From Mucilaginibacter sp. (GTDB lineage Bacteria > Bacteroidota > Bacteroidia > Sphingobacteriales > Sphingobacteriaceae): DNA of 64,000 bases. Below the pieces are notes generated by a model. It saw nothing but the letters and a program-made list of their open reading frames with translations. It ran no database searches and was not told the DNA's origin. Shown in pieces: positions 45,338 through 54,232 of the stretch (the first letter of the stretch is position 1; every line of letters starts with the position of its first letter). The DNA lies in the NCBI GenBank assembly GCA_031292485.1, contig JARLHA010000041.1:1-64000 (forward strand). Direction: 5' to 3'. The position numbers and the translations under genes are program-made.

Positions 45338-47548
45338 ATGAAGAAATTTAAAAACATCGGCCTTATTATTTTTTTATCATGCTGTTTATTGACAACCAAA
45401 TTCTCAGGGGCGCAAAGCAGGGCAATTACTTTATATAAAGGAATAGTGATCAACCATTCCGTCACCATTAAAAATAAGATTTACCATTTTGAGGGTGCAG
45501 ATTCATTGTCCGACGCACCAATTGTTATTGAAGGCAATAATATTACGGTGGATTTTAACGGGGCTGTTATTAATGGGGGTACCGATTATGAAAACCCCGA
45601 TAAATTCCAAGGGACAGGTATCATTATTAAGGCTGGAAGAAATATCGCCTTAAAAAACCTTGTTGTAAAAGGATTTAAGGTGGGAGTTATGGCCAGCGGG
45701 GTTACTGCCTTAAAGATCATTAACGGGGATTTCAGCAACAACTTCAGACAGCACCTGAATAGCAACCGACAAACCGAGGACCTGGCGGACTGGCAGAGTT
45801 ACCATCACAATGAGAAGGATGAATGGCTTCGCTTTGGGGCGGGCATTTATTTAAGAAATTGTGATAGCATGGACATTCACGGCAACACAGTAACCGAAGG
45901 GCAATGCGGGTTGATGATGACCAATTGCAACAATGGCCTCATTTATAACAATAATTTCTCTTTTAACTCAGGCATCGGGATCGGGATGTACCGGAGTAAC
46001 CATAACAATATCTTATACAATAAAATCGACTGGAACGTGCGCGGGTATAGCTACGGTGTATATTACCGCGGGCAGGACTCGGCGGGGATCTTGATATTTG
46101 AACAATCGAGCGATAATACTTTCGCATGGAATTCGGCAACCCATTCAGGAGATGGCTTCTTTTTGTGGGCAGGGCAAACTTCAATGGATACCGGTGATGG
46201 AGGCTGCAACGACAACCTGATATTCAGCAACGACTTTTCGTATGCCCCCACAAATGCCGTTGAAATCACTTTCAGCCGCAACAAGATCATTAACAACATT
46301 TTGCACGATAGCTGGCATGGCGTATGGGGTGGTTTCAGCTATAATACAGTAATAGCCAATAACGACTTTTCGGGCAATTTATCGGCCATTGCCATTGAGC
46401 ATGGAAAAGATAACGCAATCGAACAAAATAGCTTCAGCGATGACAAGGCGGGCATCGAGTTATGGTCGAACCCGAAAAGACCAAAGGATATCGGGTACCT
46501 GCAAAAAAGAGATACGAGGAGCATGAATTACAGCATCAGGAATAACAGCTTCAAAAATGAAAAAAACATTTTCAACATCAACAATACTACTGATATCCGC
46601 ATCAGCAATAACCTTGTATCAGGCGGCATATTGCAGCAAAAGCTCGACTCAACAGTGAAAAATATGGAGTTTGACAAAACAGGGGACCAGGTAAAGCCAT
46701 ATAACGACAGCAGCTTTTTCCCTAAGTTAACCTTTAAGATAACAGGGCGGAATGCAATGTTGAGCGCGGCGCACCCAAAAGGGAAAAAATACATCATGAT
46801 GACTGATTGGGGGCCATATACCTTTAGTTATCCTAAAGCATGGGAAGAAAAAACGGACAGTACCGGTAAAATCTACCTGGATATGATCGGCCCTGCCGGA
46901 AAATGGAAACTTCTTCATATAAAAGGTGCCTCCGGCCCTTCTGCCTATGCCGGGGAATTTCCCGGAAAGCTTACTGTTCAAAAAGACAGCACAGCGCTAA
47001 CGGATATTGATATCGAAATGGAATACAAAGGAGAACATGTAATATCTCCTTTCGGGATAAAATATAAAAAAGGCGCTCCCTACACTTTTCATTACAGGAA
47101 ATTTGACATCCCTTTTAAATGGCAAATGAAATGGTTTGTGTTTGATACTACCAGCGACCCGCTAAAGCACCCTGCTCAGTTTAATAAAATAATTAATAGT
47201 ACACCTGTTAAAATCGCCAATGGCCCTGTGCTTAACAAGATTTTTGGCCTTGGGTTTGGTAAAAATATAGCCAGGGAAAATGTAGCAACCGTCGCTGAAG
47301 CCGAAATTGATGTTCCGGGTGGTTTTTACCGGATCGGCATCAGCGCATCAGAAATGGCGAAGGTTTATGTTGATGGCAAATTAATTTTAGAAAACTGGGA
47401 CCCCGCCAAACTCATTTATGATGCCGACTACCACAAGGATATTGTAACTCCATTAAAGGGGAAACATACGATACGCATTGAGCAGGCGCAATACGGCGAC
47501 TATGGCATGTTGAATTTTGTGATGCAGCCGGTTTACAAGAGCAATTGA
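45338..47548 (+). CDS. Secreted right-handed beta-helix protein with PA14-like C-terminus
   Basis: The 736-residue protein has a signal peptide (about 1-25), then many short Asn-rich beta-helix coils such as LMMTNCNNGLIYNNNFS and NAVEITFSRNKIINNIL (about 70-440), of the NosD/PbH1 type. A linker of beta strands follows. The C-terminal part (about 640-733), with PGGFYRIGISASEMAKVYVDG and LKGKHTIRIEQAQYGDYGM, resembles a PA14 carbohydrate-binding fold. A polysaccharide-active or binding role is plausible but unproven. No partner glycan genes are adjacent. Confidence 0.8.
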   Translation: MKKFKNIGLIIFLSCCLLTTKFSGAQSRAITLYKGIVINHSVTIKNKIYHFEGADSLSDAPIVIEGNNITVDFNGAVINGGTDYENPDKFQGTGIIIKAGRNIALKNLVVKGFKVGVMASGVTALKIINGDFSNNFRQHLNSNRQTEDLADWQSYHHNEKDEWLRFGAGIYLRNCDSMDIHGNTVTEGQCGLMMTNCNNGLIYNNNFSFNSGIGIGMYRSNHNNILYNKIDWNVRGYSYGVYYRGQDSAGILIFEQSSDNTFAWNSATHSGDGFFLWAGQTSMDTGDGGCNDNLIFSNDFSYAPTNAVEITFSRNKIINNILHDSWHGVWGGFSYNTVIANNDFSGNLSAIAIEHGKDNAIEQNSFSDDKAGIELWSNPKRPKDIGYLQKRDTRSMNYSIRNNSFKNEKNIFNINNTTDIRISNNLVSGGILQQKLDSTVKNMEFDKTGDQVKPYNDSSFFPKLTFKITGRNAMLSAAHPKGKKYIMMTDWGPYTFSYPKAWEEKTDSTGKIYLDMIGPAGKWKLLHIKGASGPSAYAGEFPGKLTVQKDSTALTDIDIEMEYKGEHVISPFGIKYKKGAPYTFHYRKFDIPFKWQMKWFVFDTTSDPLKHPAQFNKIINSTPVKIANGPVLNKIFGLGFGKNIARENVATVAEAEIDVPGGFYRIGISASEMAKVYVDGKLILENWDPAKLIYDADYHKDIVTPLKGKHTIRIEQAQYGDYGMLNFVMQPVYKSN

Positions 47549-47656
47549 ATTTAGGGATCACCTATGCCAACACTAATTATACTACCCTGCCAACAGGCAT
47601 TTCATCAGCATAATGTAACTTATTAAACTAAACATCTAATCCCATTTTACCATTGC

Positions 47657-47664
47657 TATATTTG
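47657..47664 (+). promoter_or_regulatory. -7 element for the alcohol dehydrogenase gene
   Basis: TATATTTG matches TAnnTTTG. It lies 24 bases before the ATG at 47689 and just past a TTG at 47653 that would begin a longer frame, so a transcript from here supports the ATG start with a leader of about 18 bases. Confidence 0.5.
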
Positions 47665-47688
47665 GCCACTCACCAAAAATTACTAACC

Positions 47689-48732
47689 ATGATAACAACC
47701 AAAGCATATGCAGCGCAGGATGAAAAAACTCCGCTGGCACCCTGGATATTTGAACGCCGCGAAGTAGGCCCGCATGACGTTCAATTCGATATTTTATATT
47801 GCGGCGTTTGCCATTCGGATCTTCACCAGATCAAAAACGACTGGTTCCCGGGTATATTCCCGATGGTACCCGGTCACGAAATAGTTGGCCGTATTGTAAA
47901 AGTTGGCGACCATGTGAAAAAATTTAAAGTAGGCGACTTAGCCGGTACCGGTTGTATGGTTGACTCATGCCGCGTTTGCGAAAACTGCAAGCGGGATCTT
48001 GAACAATATTGCCTCAACGGCAGCTCACAAACCTATAACGGTTTAGAGCAAGATGGCAAAACACCTACCTATGGCGGCTATTCGAACACCATTGTGGTTA
48101 ACGAAGATTTTGTACTGCATATTTCGGAGGGGCTGAACCTTGCCGCGGTAGCGCCTTTGCTGTGTGCCGGCATTACCACCTATTCGCCTTTAAGGCATTG
48201 GAAAGTTGGCAAGGGCCATAAACTGGCAGTACTTGGCCTTGGTGGACTGGGCCATATGGCGGTTAAATTTGGCGTCGCTTTCGGCGCTGATGTAACCGTA
48301 TTAAGCACATCGCCTAAAAAAGAGGCCGACGCCAAAAAGCTTGGCGCTCACCATTTTGTAGTTACTACAGACGAGGCTCAGGTAAAAGCTGCAAGAGGCA
48401 CCTTCGATTTTATCCTGGACACGGTATCCGCCGAGCACGATTTTAACATGTACCTGGGCTTATTAAGAACAGACGGTGTGCATATTTGCGTTGGCGTACC
48501 GCCAAAACCGGCAGAAATAGCCGCATTTAGTTTATTGGGCGGCCGCAAGAGCCTTGCAGGATCGGGCATCGGAGGCATTAAGGAAACCCAGGAAATGCTG
48601 GATTTTTGTGCAGCCAACAACATCGTATCTGATATTGAAATGATTGATATCAAAGATATCCAAACTGCTTATGACCGTATGGTAAAAGGCGACGTGCGTT
48701 ACCGCTTTGTAATTGACATGGCTACATTATAA
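47689..48732 (+). CDS. Zinc-dependent alcohol dehydrogenase (CAD/YahK type)
   Basis: Reduces or oxidises alcohols and aldehydes with NADP(H), probably as a broad cinnamyl-alcohol-type enzyme. From the ATG at 47689 it has 347 residues starting MITTKAYAAQDEKTPLAPW. The catalytic zinc site has Cys and His in CGVCHSDLHQ, with HE in PGHEIVGRI, and the structural zinc Cys cluster is CRVCENCKRDLEQYC. The Rossmann motif is LGLGGLGHMAVKF. All metal ligands are intact. It ends in a strong terminator. Confidence 0.92.
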   Translation: MITTKAYAAQDEKTPLAPWIFERREVGPHDVQFDILYCGVCHSDLHQIKNDWFPGIFPMVPGHEIVGRIVKVGDHVKKFKVGDLAGTGCMVDSCRVCENCKRDLEQYCLNGSSQTYNGLEQDGKTPTYGGYSNTIVVNEDFVLHISEGLNLAAVAPLLCAGITTYSPLRHWKVGKGHKLAVLGLGGLGHMAVKFGVAFGADVTVLSTSPKKEADAKKLGAHHFVVTTDEAQVKAARGTFDFILDTVSAEHDFNMYLGLLRTDGVHICVGVPPKPAEIAAFSLLGGRKSLAGSGIGGIKETQEMLDFCAANNIVSDIEMIDIKDIQTAYDRMVKGDVRYRFVIDMATL

Positions 48733-48737
48733 TATTG

Positions 48738-48774
48738 ATATCCCCGGAGGGCGGATTATTTTCTCCGGGGATAT
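48738..48774. terminator. Strong bidirectional terminator
   Basis: ATATCCCCGGAG (48738-48749) is perfectly complemented by CTCCGGGGATAT (48763-48774), with a 13-base loop, followed by TTTT on the plus strand. It lies between the convergent ends of the dehydrogenase (48732) and the TMEM175-type gene (48785). Confidence 0.9.
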
Positions 48775-48784
48775 TTTACATTGC

Positions 48785-49417
48785 CTATAAGATCTGCGCA
48801 ATCGCTTTATAATACTTCTTAGTTGCCCAATTTATAGGGAAAAGAACAAAAAGAAAATCAACCGCCCAGCGCTGCTGGTAAAGGGCAATCGGGATAGCCA
48901 GCAAAAAAACAAATACCGTAGTATTCAACCTGAAGAAAAGGTATTTTACAATAGCTGCAGGCAGCTCTTTAGTCACCAGCCTGGATTTATAAGAAGCATA
49001 GCCCAGCATCAGCATCGATATCCCATTTACCAGTATCATAGCAATAATGTAAAAAATAAAACTGAATAACTCGTGCGGGTAACTGCCATACAGGGCCGCC
49101 GGAAAAGGTATAAAAGATACCAGCAGCAGGTACCCTATATTCATCCATAAAAAAAGGCTGTCTATCTTCGTTACCAGGTTCAGCATGCGGTGGTGGAAGG
49201 TCCAGTAAACGGCGATCAGTAAAAAACTGATGATATAAGTAGTGAAATTAGGCACCATGGCCAGCACCCTATCCGACAAAAGCGTGTGCACGTCGCCCTC
49301 AGCTATTTGCGGTACTTTAAGATTAAATACTAACAAGGTGACAGCAATGGCAAACACCCCGTCGCTAAATGACGTGAGTCGGGAGATCGTTATCGTTTCG
49401 TCGGTTAACTTTGACAT
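48785..49417 (-). CDS. TMEM175-family (DUF1211) potassium channel-like protein
   Basis: The 210-residue protein starts MSKLTDETITISRLTSFSDG, and RLTSFSDGVFAIAVTLL (about 13-29) is the DUF1211 signature helix, with the FSDG turn of TMEM175. Six transmembrane segments in total fit the bacterial half-size channel, which makes a tetramer. Bacterial relatives carry weak K+ selectivity. The role here is inferred; no regulatory domain is attached. Confidence 0.85.
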   Translation of the reverse strand: MSKLTDETITISRLTSFSDGVFAIAVTLLVFNLKVPQIAEGDVHTLLSDRVLAMVPNFTTYIISFLLIAVYWTFHHRMLNLVTKIDSLFLWMNIGYLLLVSFIPFPAALYGSYPHELFSFIFYIIAMILVNGISMLMLGYASYKSRLVTKELPAAIVKYLFFRLNTTVFVFLLAIPIALYQQRWAVDFLFVLFPINWATKKYYKAIAQIL

Positions 49418-49540
49418 GCTATCCTGATAAAGTAGTTTTTCTTAAGAGACGATTTTTTTTTGTGTAACCCCGTGCATTTGCTTATATCAATATTTCTCTT
49501 CGACATAAAACTATTGATAAAAACCGGTTTGCTAAATAAA

Positions 49541-49560
49541 ATACGCCCCGCAAGGCGTAT
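49541..49560 (-). terminator. Rho-independent terminator after the helical secreted protein gene
   Basis: ATACGCC (49541-49547) pairs with GGCGTAT (49554-49560) across a six-base loop, and the minus strand continues into TTTATTT. It lies 26 bases past the stop of the gene at 49587. Confidence 0.7.
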
Positions 49561-49586
49561 AAAAGCAGAATTGTACTAATGTAGCC

Positions 49587-49967
49587 CTAAGTACTGGCGA
49601 GGAACCGCTTGCCAGGATGGTACTTTTCGCGCTCCGCCTTTAAAAGAGAAATTTGCCGGGGTGTTAGGAAGGTTTTTAACTGTATGAAATAATCTTCAGC
49701 CAGCTTTCTTAAAAACTGCATCTTTTCGTGCCGGCTTAGCGTTTTGTTGTTGATCAGATCTAATGCCCGGCCTGCAAAACCGGCACTTACCCCAATAAAC
49801 CGTTTGCTTTGTTCATCGTCAAGGTGCACATCTGCGGCAATTTGGCTAAACACTTTTAGCTGTTCTTCCTTTTTGCTGTACTTGGCCAGTGTATCCCGGT
49901 TTATTTGTTGTGCATTAGCAGCAATGGAAACCATCGCTGCTAATACAAACAAGACTATTTTTTTCAT
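49587..49967 (-). CDS. Small secreted helical protein, function unknown
   Basis: I start at the ATG at 49967 to give 126 residues with a signal peptide, MKKIVLFVLAAMVSIAANAQ. The mature part is charged and mostly helical, with LTPRQISLLKAEREKYHPG near the end, a pattern seen in Spy/CpxP-like periplasmic helper proteins. The similarity is only in composition. A frame extending to 50000 adds eleven residues before the signal peptide and is rejected. Confidence 0.7.
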   Translation of the reverse strand: MKKIVLFVLAAMVSIAANAQQINRDTLAKYSKKEEQLKVFSQIAADVHLDDEQSKRFIGVSAGFAGRALDLINNKTLSRHEKMQFLRKLAEDYFIQLKTFLTPRQISLLKAEREKYHPGKRFLAST

Positions 49968-50015
49968 AGGCGTATTACTAAATAATGTTGAGTCACCCAT
50001 TTTGCCAATGTTTAA

Positions 50016-50903
50016 TTACCGGGCTAAGGTAATGGTTTGTGTAGTTACGCCGAAGGTTATCGTCGCCAGGTTATCGCAGGTACCCGACCCAAAATCAAGC
50101 GTTCCTTTTAACTTGTTATCCGTAAATGCAATAGTGCCGCTGGTAATATCCTCACAATCGGTTGATTTAACCAGCGGGTTGGTAATATTTGCGGTGATGG
50201 TACCTGTACTGGTATTGTGATAGCTGAAGTTCCCGGTCACCTGGTAAGTATCATCCGTAATGGTTGATGTACCGATGCCACCTACCTGGGTAAAGGTTTC
50301 TGTTCCGCTATAGGTTGCTGTGGTTCCATCGGGTTGTGTAATGCTGCCATTGCTAACGGTTATATTGTAATTTACGCCGACGCCGGCCACAAGCTTAGGA
50401 ATCATAGCATAAGTGCCGTTAATTTGATATCCGTTTACCGAATAGTTGTTATAGGTAACCGATATAACGCTGCCTGCAACACGGATCTCTCCGGTAAGAT
50501 TTACAATAATCTGTCCTTTGCGCAGCACCCCATTGGGCGATGTTACCCCCGTGCCATAATCAATGGTCATGGTTTTCGGGAAAACAGAAGGGTCGGCCGG
50601 AACAACAGTAATAATGGCGCCGGCAGTAGTGGTGTAGCTTGCATTTTGGGTAGTGAGCGAATTGGTAGAGATAGTACCCCCTGTTGAATTAACGCTAAGG
50701 TTGCTTTGCTCGCTGCTTTGGGTAACCACATCGAAGGAATCATCAAATACCATTTCAGATGCAGTGGCCGAGGCAGACGCACTTATTGCGGAAGTGTCGG
50801 ATGTACCTGATGTGGAGTCACTTGATTTTTTACAGGCGTTCAAGCTCAGGGCCATAACTGATGCTGCAAACATCAGGGTAATAATTGTTTTTTTCGTTTT
50901 CAT
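50016..50903 (-). CDS. Predicted lipoprotein of unknown function, related to the one at 30247
   Basis: The start at 50903 gives 295 residues beginning with a lipoprotein signal MKTKKTIITLMFAASVMALSLNAC. The frame could extend to 51044, but the extra 47 residues are not signal-like. The mature protein is rich in Thr, Ser, Gly and Asn and has many beta-like segments, ending GTLDFGSGTCDNLATITFGV. That last part resembles GTLVFNGNGTATLTLNGTVY of the lipoprotein at 30247. Probably a surface lipoprotein of a shared but unnamed family. Confidence 0.72.
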   Translation of the reverse strand: MKTKKTIITLMFAASVMALSLNACKKSSDSTSGTSDTSAISASASATASEMVFDDSFDVVTQSSEQSNLSVNSTGGTISTNSLTTQNASYTTTAGAIITVVPADPSVFPKTMTIDYGTGVTSPNGVLRKGQIIVNLTGEIRVAGSVISVTYNNYSVNGYQINGTYAMIPKLVAGVGVNYNITVSNGSITQPDGTTATYSGTETFTQVGGIGTSTITDDTYQVTGNFSYHNTSTGTITANITNPLVKSTDCEDITSGTIAFTDNKLKGTLDFGSGTCDNLATITFGVTTQTITLAR

Positions 50904-51148
50904 GTTTAATTTTTTTTTGATCGTGATTTTCTGTTTCTCAATTATGATGTAAATCTGGTGCTTATCGTTGTGTAAGAAGGCCGATATTATGGTGAAACGG
51001 AAAATTGTGCAGGTGAATTGATCGAAAGGAAAGGTTAGAGGCAAATTTGCCCCGGAATCCGAAAAAATTATTTCTGGTTCATTTAAAATGGCATCAAATA
51101 CCCTTCAAAATGGCATTAATTCACATCCATAGTATTTGATGCAGTAGT

Positions 51149-51156
51149 TATGTTTG
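51149..51156 (+). promoter_or_regulatory. -7 element for the DUF1801 gene
   Basis: TATGTTTG matches TAnnTTTG and lies 43 bases before the ATG at 51200. No -33 at 19-base spacing. Confidence 0.4.
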
Positions 51157-51199
51157 TAATGTCAAATCCACTTCATACATTGAAATAAAATGAACAAAA

Positions 51200-51574
51200 A
51201 TGGAAGCAGGCGTAAAATTTAAAACGGTAGATGAATATTTTTCATCTTTCCCTGAAAATATAAGAGATATTTTAGAGATAATGCGCAGTACCATCAAACA
51301 GGAAGCGCCAAATGCTCAGGAAGTAATCAGCTATAATATGCCCGCGTTTAAAGCGAATGGCGTATTGGTTTATTACGCTGCGTACCAGGGGCATATTGGT
51401 TTTTATCCGACTTCAACCCCTATCGAGTTTTTTAAACATGAACTATCAGCCTACAAATTTTCAAAAGGAGCTATTCAGTTCCCCATTGACAAACCCTTGC
51501 CTGTCGACCTGATCCGCCGGATGGTAAAATTCAGGGTGCAGCAGGATTCGGAAAAAGCTGGCAAGAAAAAGTAG
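51200..51574 (+). CDS. DUF1801 protein (YdhG-type)
   Basis: The 124-residue protein has the DUF1801 core: VDEYFSSFPENIRDILEIMRSTI, then AQEVISYNMPAFKANGVLVYYAAYQGHIGFYPTS. Members of this group have been described as iron-chaperone or general stress-related proteins, but the biochemical role is uncertain. The protein is cytoplasmic and has no extra domain. It ends 70 bases before truA on the same strand, but truA has its own promoter match. Confidence 0.87.
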   Translation: MEAGVKFKTVDEYFSSFPENIRDILEIMRSTIKQEAPNAQEVISYNMPAFKANGVLVYYAAYQGHIGFYPTSTPIEFFKHELSAYKFSKGAIQFPIDKPLPVDLIRRMVKFRVQQDSEKAGKKK

Positions 51575-51612
51575 TCGGGGTGCAATTGCCAAAAAATACC
51601 ATACAGAAATGG

Positions 51613-51620
51613 TAAATTTG
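51613..51620 (+). promoter_or_regulatory. -7 element for truA
   Basis: TAAATTTG matches TAnnTTTG and lies 23 bases before the TTG start at 51644. A TTG at 51586-51588 might be a -33 element at the long end of the allowed spacing. Confidence 0.45.
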
Positions 51621-51643
51621 CAATTCAGACAAAACAAAATTAC

Positions 51644-52453
51644 TTGAGATACTTCTTCCACATCGCCTACCATGGCACGCATTATAACGGATGGCAAAAA
51701 CACCCGGGGATGCACAGTGTGCAGGAAGTACTGGAAAGCGCCCTCGGCAGGTTATTAAAAAAACAGGTGGCTATTATTGGCTGCGGGCGAACAGATGCCA
51801 AAGTACATGCCGGCCAGTTTTTTTTTCATACTGATTTAGATGACGATTGGGATTTCGACCTATTTTTCAGGCTGAACAAGATCCTGCAGGATGACATCGC
51901 CATTTTTGATATTATCCCCATGCAGGGGCTGCCCCATGCCAGGTTTGATGCTATCCAGCGTTCATACGATTATTATATACATACTTATAAGGACCCGTTT
52001 TTAAGCCAGTTCAGTTCATTATACGCTGAAAAAGATCTAGATCTGGAAAAAATGAAAGCCGCAGTCGCCCTGCTGCCGGTTTATACCGACTACAGAGCCT
52101 TTTGCAAATGCCCGGACAAGATTGATCATACGCTTTGCTATATTTCATCAGCCGGTTTATATGCCAGTGCTGACGGAAGCAGGTTGAGGTTTAATATCTC
52201 CGCCAACAGGTTTTTAAGTAAAATGATCCGGATCATCGTTGGGCGTTTACTGGAAATTGGCCGTGGTGATATGAGCGTTGATGAATTTCAACATTACCTG
52301 GCAAACGGTGAAACGCCGCAGGTAATTATCCCGGCTTACCCGCAGGGGCTTTACCTTTCGAAAGTTACTTACCCATACCTGGATATTCCTGCCATAACCT
52401 CCTACTCTGGCAGGCTTAATAACGCTGCTGATGTAGATTGGCTGGCTGTTTAG
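51644..52453 (+). CDS. truA: tRNA pseudouridine(38-40) synthase TruA
   Basis: TruA isomerises uridines 38-40 in the anticodon arm of many tRNAs. The 269-residue protein starts at a TTG (51644), and MRYFFHIAYHGTHYNGWQ is the family's N-terminus. The catalytic Asp is in GCGRTDAKVHA (about residues 47-57). SRLRFNISANRFLSKMIR (about 185-202) is the usual C-terminal core. The TTG start is unusual but is the only in-frame one that fits, and a -7 element is 23 bases upstream. Confidence 0.92.
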   Translation: MRYFFHIAYHGTHYNGWQKHPGMHSVQEVLESALGRLLKKQVAIIGCGRTDAKVHAGQFFFHTDLDDDWDFDLFFRLNKILQDDIAIFDIIPMQGLPHARFDAIQRSYDYYIHTYKDPFLSQFSSLYAEKDLDLEKMKAAVALLPVYTDYRAFCKCPDKIDHTLCYISSAGLYASADGSRLRFNISANRFLSKMIRIIVGRLLEIGRGDMSVDEFQHYLANGETPQVIIPAYPQGLYLSKVTYPYLDIPAITSYSGRLNNAADVDWLAV

Positions 52454-52505
52454 CCCCTGGTTATAAGCTATTTATTTGGGATACAGAAAATCGTTATAAA
52501 AAGGG

Positions 52506-52513
52506 TAAATTTG
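52506..52513 (+). promoter_or_regulatory. -7 element for the DEAD-box-like gene
   Basis: TAAATTTG matches TAnnTTTG, 22 bases before the ATG at 52536, giving a leader of about 16 bases. Confidence 0.45.
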
Positions 52514-52535
52514 CCCTCCTTAAAAAACGAACGGA

Positions 52536-53849
52536 ATGGCGTGGTCAGAAAAATTAAAGCTGAATAAAAATTTACTTAATAAAGTTAATGGGTTGGGATA
52601 TGAGTCCCCGAAAGAAATTCAGCAAAAAACATTGGCGCGCATTTATGGGGGGCAGGACCTCATCGCAATAGGCCCCGAAGGCTGCGGCAAAACCACTACC
52701 TACATATTATCTGTTTCTAATCGCATGGGGTATTCTTCTGAAGGCGTACCCCGTGTACTGATCCTGGTGCCCACCAAAGAGCATGTGCTTGAGGTGATCA
52801 GCAGGTTTGAAGAACTGAATCAAAATAAACCGCTGCAACTGGTGGGCCTGTATGCCGCGCCGGGGACCGAAAGCCAGATGAACGCGTTGGCGGATGGAGC
52901 CGACATTGTAGTTGCAACGCCTGACAGAGCCCGTTCCATCTACCTTAAATTGGGCCTCAACCTCAACAAGATCGAGCTTTTGATCATTGATGATGCCGAC
53001 CAGATTGTAAAACAAGGACTCCAACTGCCGGTGGCCGAACTGGCCAATAGCATTACCAAAGCCCAGCACCTGGTTTTTACCGAGGTGATGCATGATAAGC
53101 TGCAAAAAATGATCAATCCATTTATGGAAAACGCTGCAGTTGTTGAGATTGAAGAAATTGCAGAAAGTAAAATAGAAACCCTGCCGCAGGTTTTGTACCA
53201 TGTGCCGAATTTCATCACCAAACTGAACCTGCTGAATTTATTTATGCAGGATGATGAATTGTTTACCAAAACCATTGTATTTGTAAACACCCGCCAAACA
53301 GCCGAGAAGATCTATAAAACACTTCAAAACAGGCAGAATACTACGGTTGCTATATTTAAGTCCTGGTCAATAGAGTTTAAAGCGATAATGCATATCGAGG
53401 AGTTTAAGGAGTCGGAACAGGCCCGGATATTGATCATCGCTGACGAAGAAACACGACCGCGGGACCTGACCGACATTCCATTTTTGATCCATTTTGAGTT
53501 ACCTGCCGAAAAAGAGATTTTTATTGAACGCGCGACCAAACGGGCGCACATCAACGAAGCAGAAGAAACATTGGCCTTAACATTTGCCACCGACCTTGAA
53601 CTCACCCTGGTAAAGCGGATTGAGCAGGCCATCGGCAAAAAAATACCTTTGGGCGAACTACCTGAAGACCTTGTGATTGAGCAGGAAAGAAAAAGTTCAA
53701 CTGCCGAAGAAAAACAACCTGTAAAAACCAAAGTCACTGCCCCGGTTGCCGGTGAGGCCTTTCACCAGAAAAAACCGGAGAACGCTAAAACCTATAATTA
53801 TAGCTCGGGCCAAAAAGCCAAGATGAATAATAAGCGGAAACACGGATAG
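52536..53849 (+). CDS. DEAD-box-derived protein with degenerate helicase motifs
   Basis: The 437-residue protein has the two-RecA layout of DEAD-box RNA helicases. The Q motif (GYESPKEIQQ) and Walker A (GPEGCGKTT, 46-54) are good. Motif Ia is PTKEH, Ib is TPDR, motif II is DDAD (152-155), and motif III SAT is replaced by TEV (182-184). Motif V reads ADEETRPRDL and motif VI ERATKRAH (331-338) instead of HRxGRxGR. The tail is charged. ATP binding may remain, but normal RNA-coupled hydrolysis is doubtful. It may be a ribosome-related scaffold or regulator. Confidence 0.85.
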   Translation: MAWSEKLKLNKNLLNKVNGLGYESPKEIQQKTLARIYGGQDLIAIGPEGCGKTTTYILSVSNRMGYSSEGVPRVLILVPTKEHVLEVISRFEELNQNKPLQLVGLYAAPGTESQMNALADGADIVVATPDRARSIYLKLGLNLNKIELLIIDDADQIVKQGLQLPVAELANSITKAQHLVFTEVMHDKLQKMINPFMENAAVVEIEEIAESKIETLPQVLYHVPNFITKLNLLNLFMQDDELFTKTIVFVNTRQTAEKIYKTLQNRQNTTVAIFKSWSIEFKAIMHIEEFKESEQARILIIADEETRPRDLTDIPFLIHFELPAEKEIFIERATKRAHINEAEETLALTFATDLELTLVKRIEQAIGKKIPLGELPEDLVIEQERKSSTAEEKQPVKTKVTAPVAGEAFHQKKPENAKTYNYSSGQKAKMNNKRKHG

Positions 53850-53932
53850 TTATTAGAGACTGGAGATTAGTCCGAAAGTCAGTAAAGACCGGAAGTCCGA
53901 AAGAAGCTGCAACTGACGTTTCGGCAAAAACG

Positions 53933-53956
53933 ACTTAAGTTATAACTTAAGTTATA
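53933..53956. repeat. Tandem palindrome between convergent genes
   Basis: ACTTAAGTTATA occurs twice in tandem, and TATAACTTAAGTTATA (53941-53956) is a perfect 16-base palindrome. It lies 80 bases past the DEAD-box gene and 21 bases from the VF530 gene end. It could be a terminator core or an operator; position favours the former. Confidence 0.5.
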
Positions 53957-53977
53957 ATAGAAGAGATTAGTAGAAAT

Positions 53978-54205
53978 CTAATTGTTTAATAAATACGGAG
54001 TAGATACGTACAACTCCTCCACTTTTTTCCGGGCCCAATCAGTTTTACGAAGAAATTTAAGGCTTGATTTTATACTTGGATCGCTGATAAAACAATTAAT
54101 GCGGATGCGTTCACCCAATTCGGGCCAGCCGTAATGCGCCACCAGTGCATTAAGCACCATTTCCAGGGTTTTGCCGTGTAGCGGGTTATTGGGTTGCTCG
54201 GTCAT
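53978..54205 (-). CDS. VF530-family small DNA-binding-like protein
   Basis: The 75-residue protein matches the VF530 (DUF2132) family, with [26 protein letters not shown] and the conserved [22 protein letters not shown]. Its fold is helical and suggests nucleic-acid binding, but no function is confirmed. It has no neighbours on its strand. TATTTTTG five bases before the ATG (minus strand 54218-54211) would give a very short leader. Confidence 0.85.
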   Translation of the reverse strand: MTEQPNNPLHGKTLEMVLNALVAHYGWPELGERIRINCFISDPSIKSSLKFLRKTDWARKKVEELYVSTPYLLNN

Positions 54206-54210
54206 TGTTG

Positions 54211-54218
54211 CAAAAATA
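54211..54218 (-). promoter_or_regulatory. -7 element for the VF530 gene
   Basis: On the minus strand TATTTTTG matches TAnnTTTG and ends five bases before the ATG at 54205, so the transcript would be leaderless or nearly so. Confidence 0.4.
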
Positions 54219-54232
54219 GGAAAGAATCAGGG

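Noticed and set aside
47653..47688. Longer alcohol dehydrogenase frame from TTG
   Set aside because: It would start upstream of the likely transcription start, and the family N-terminus is at 47689.
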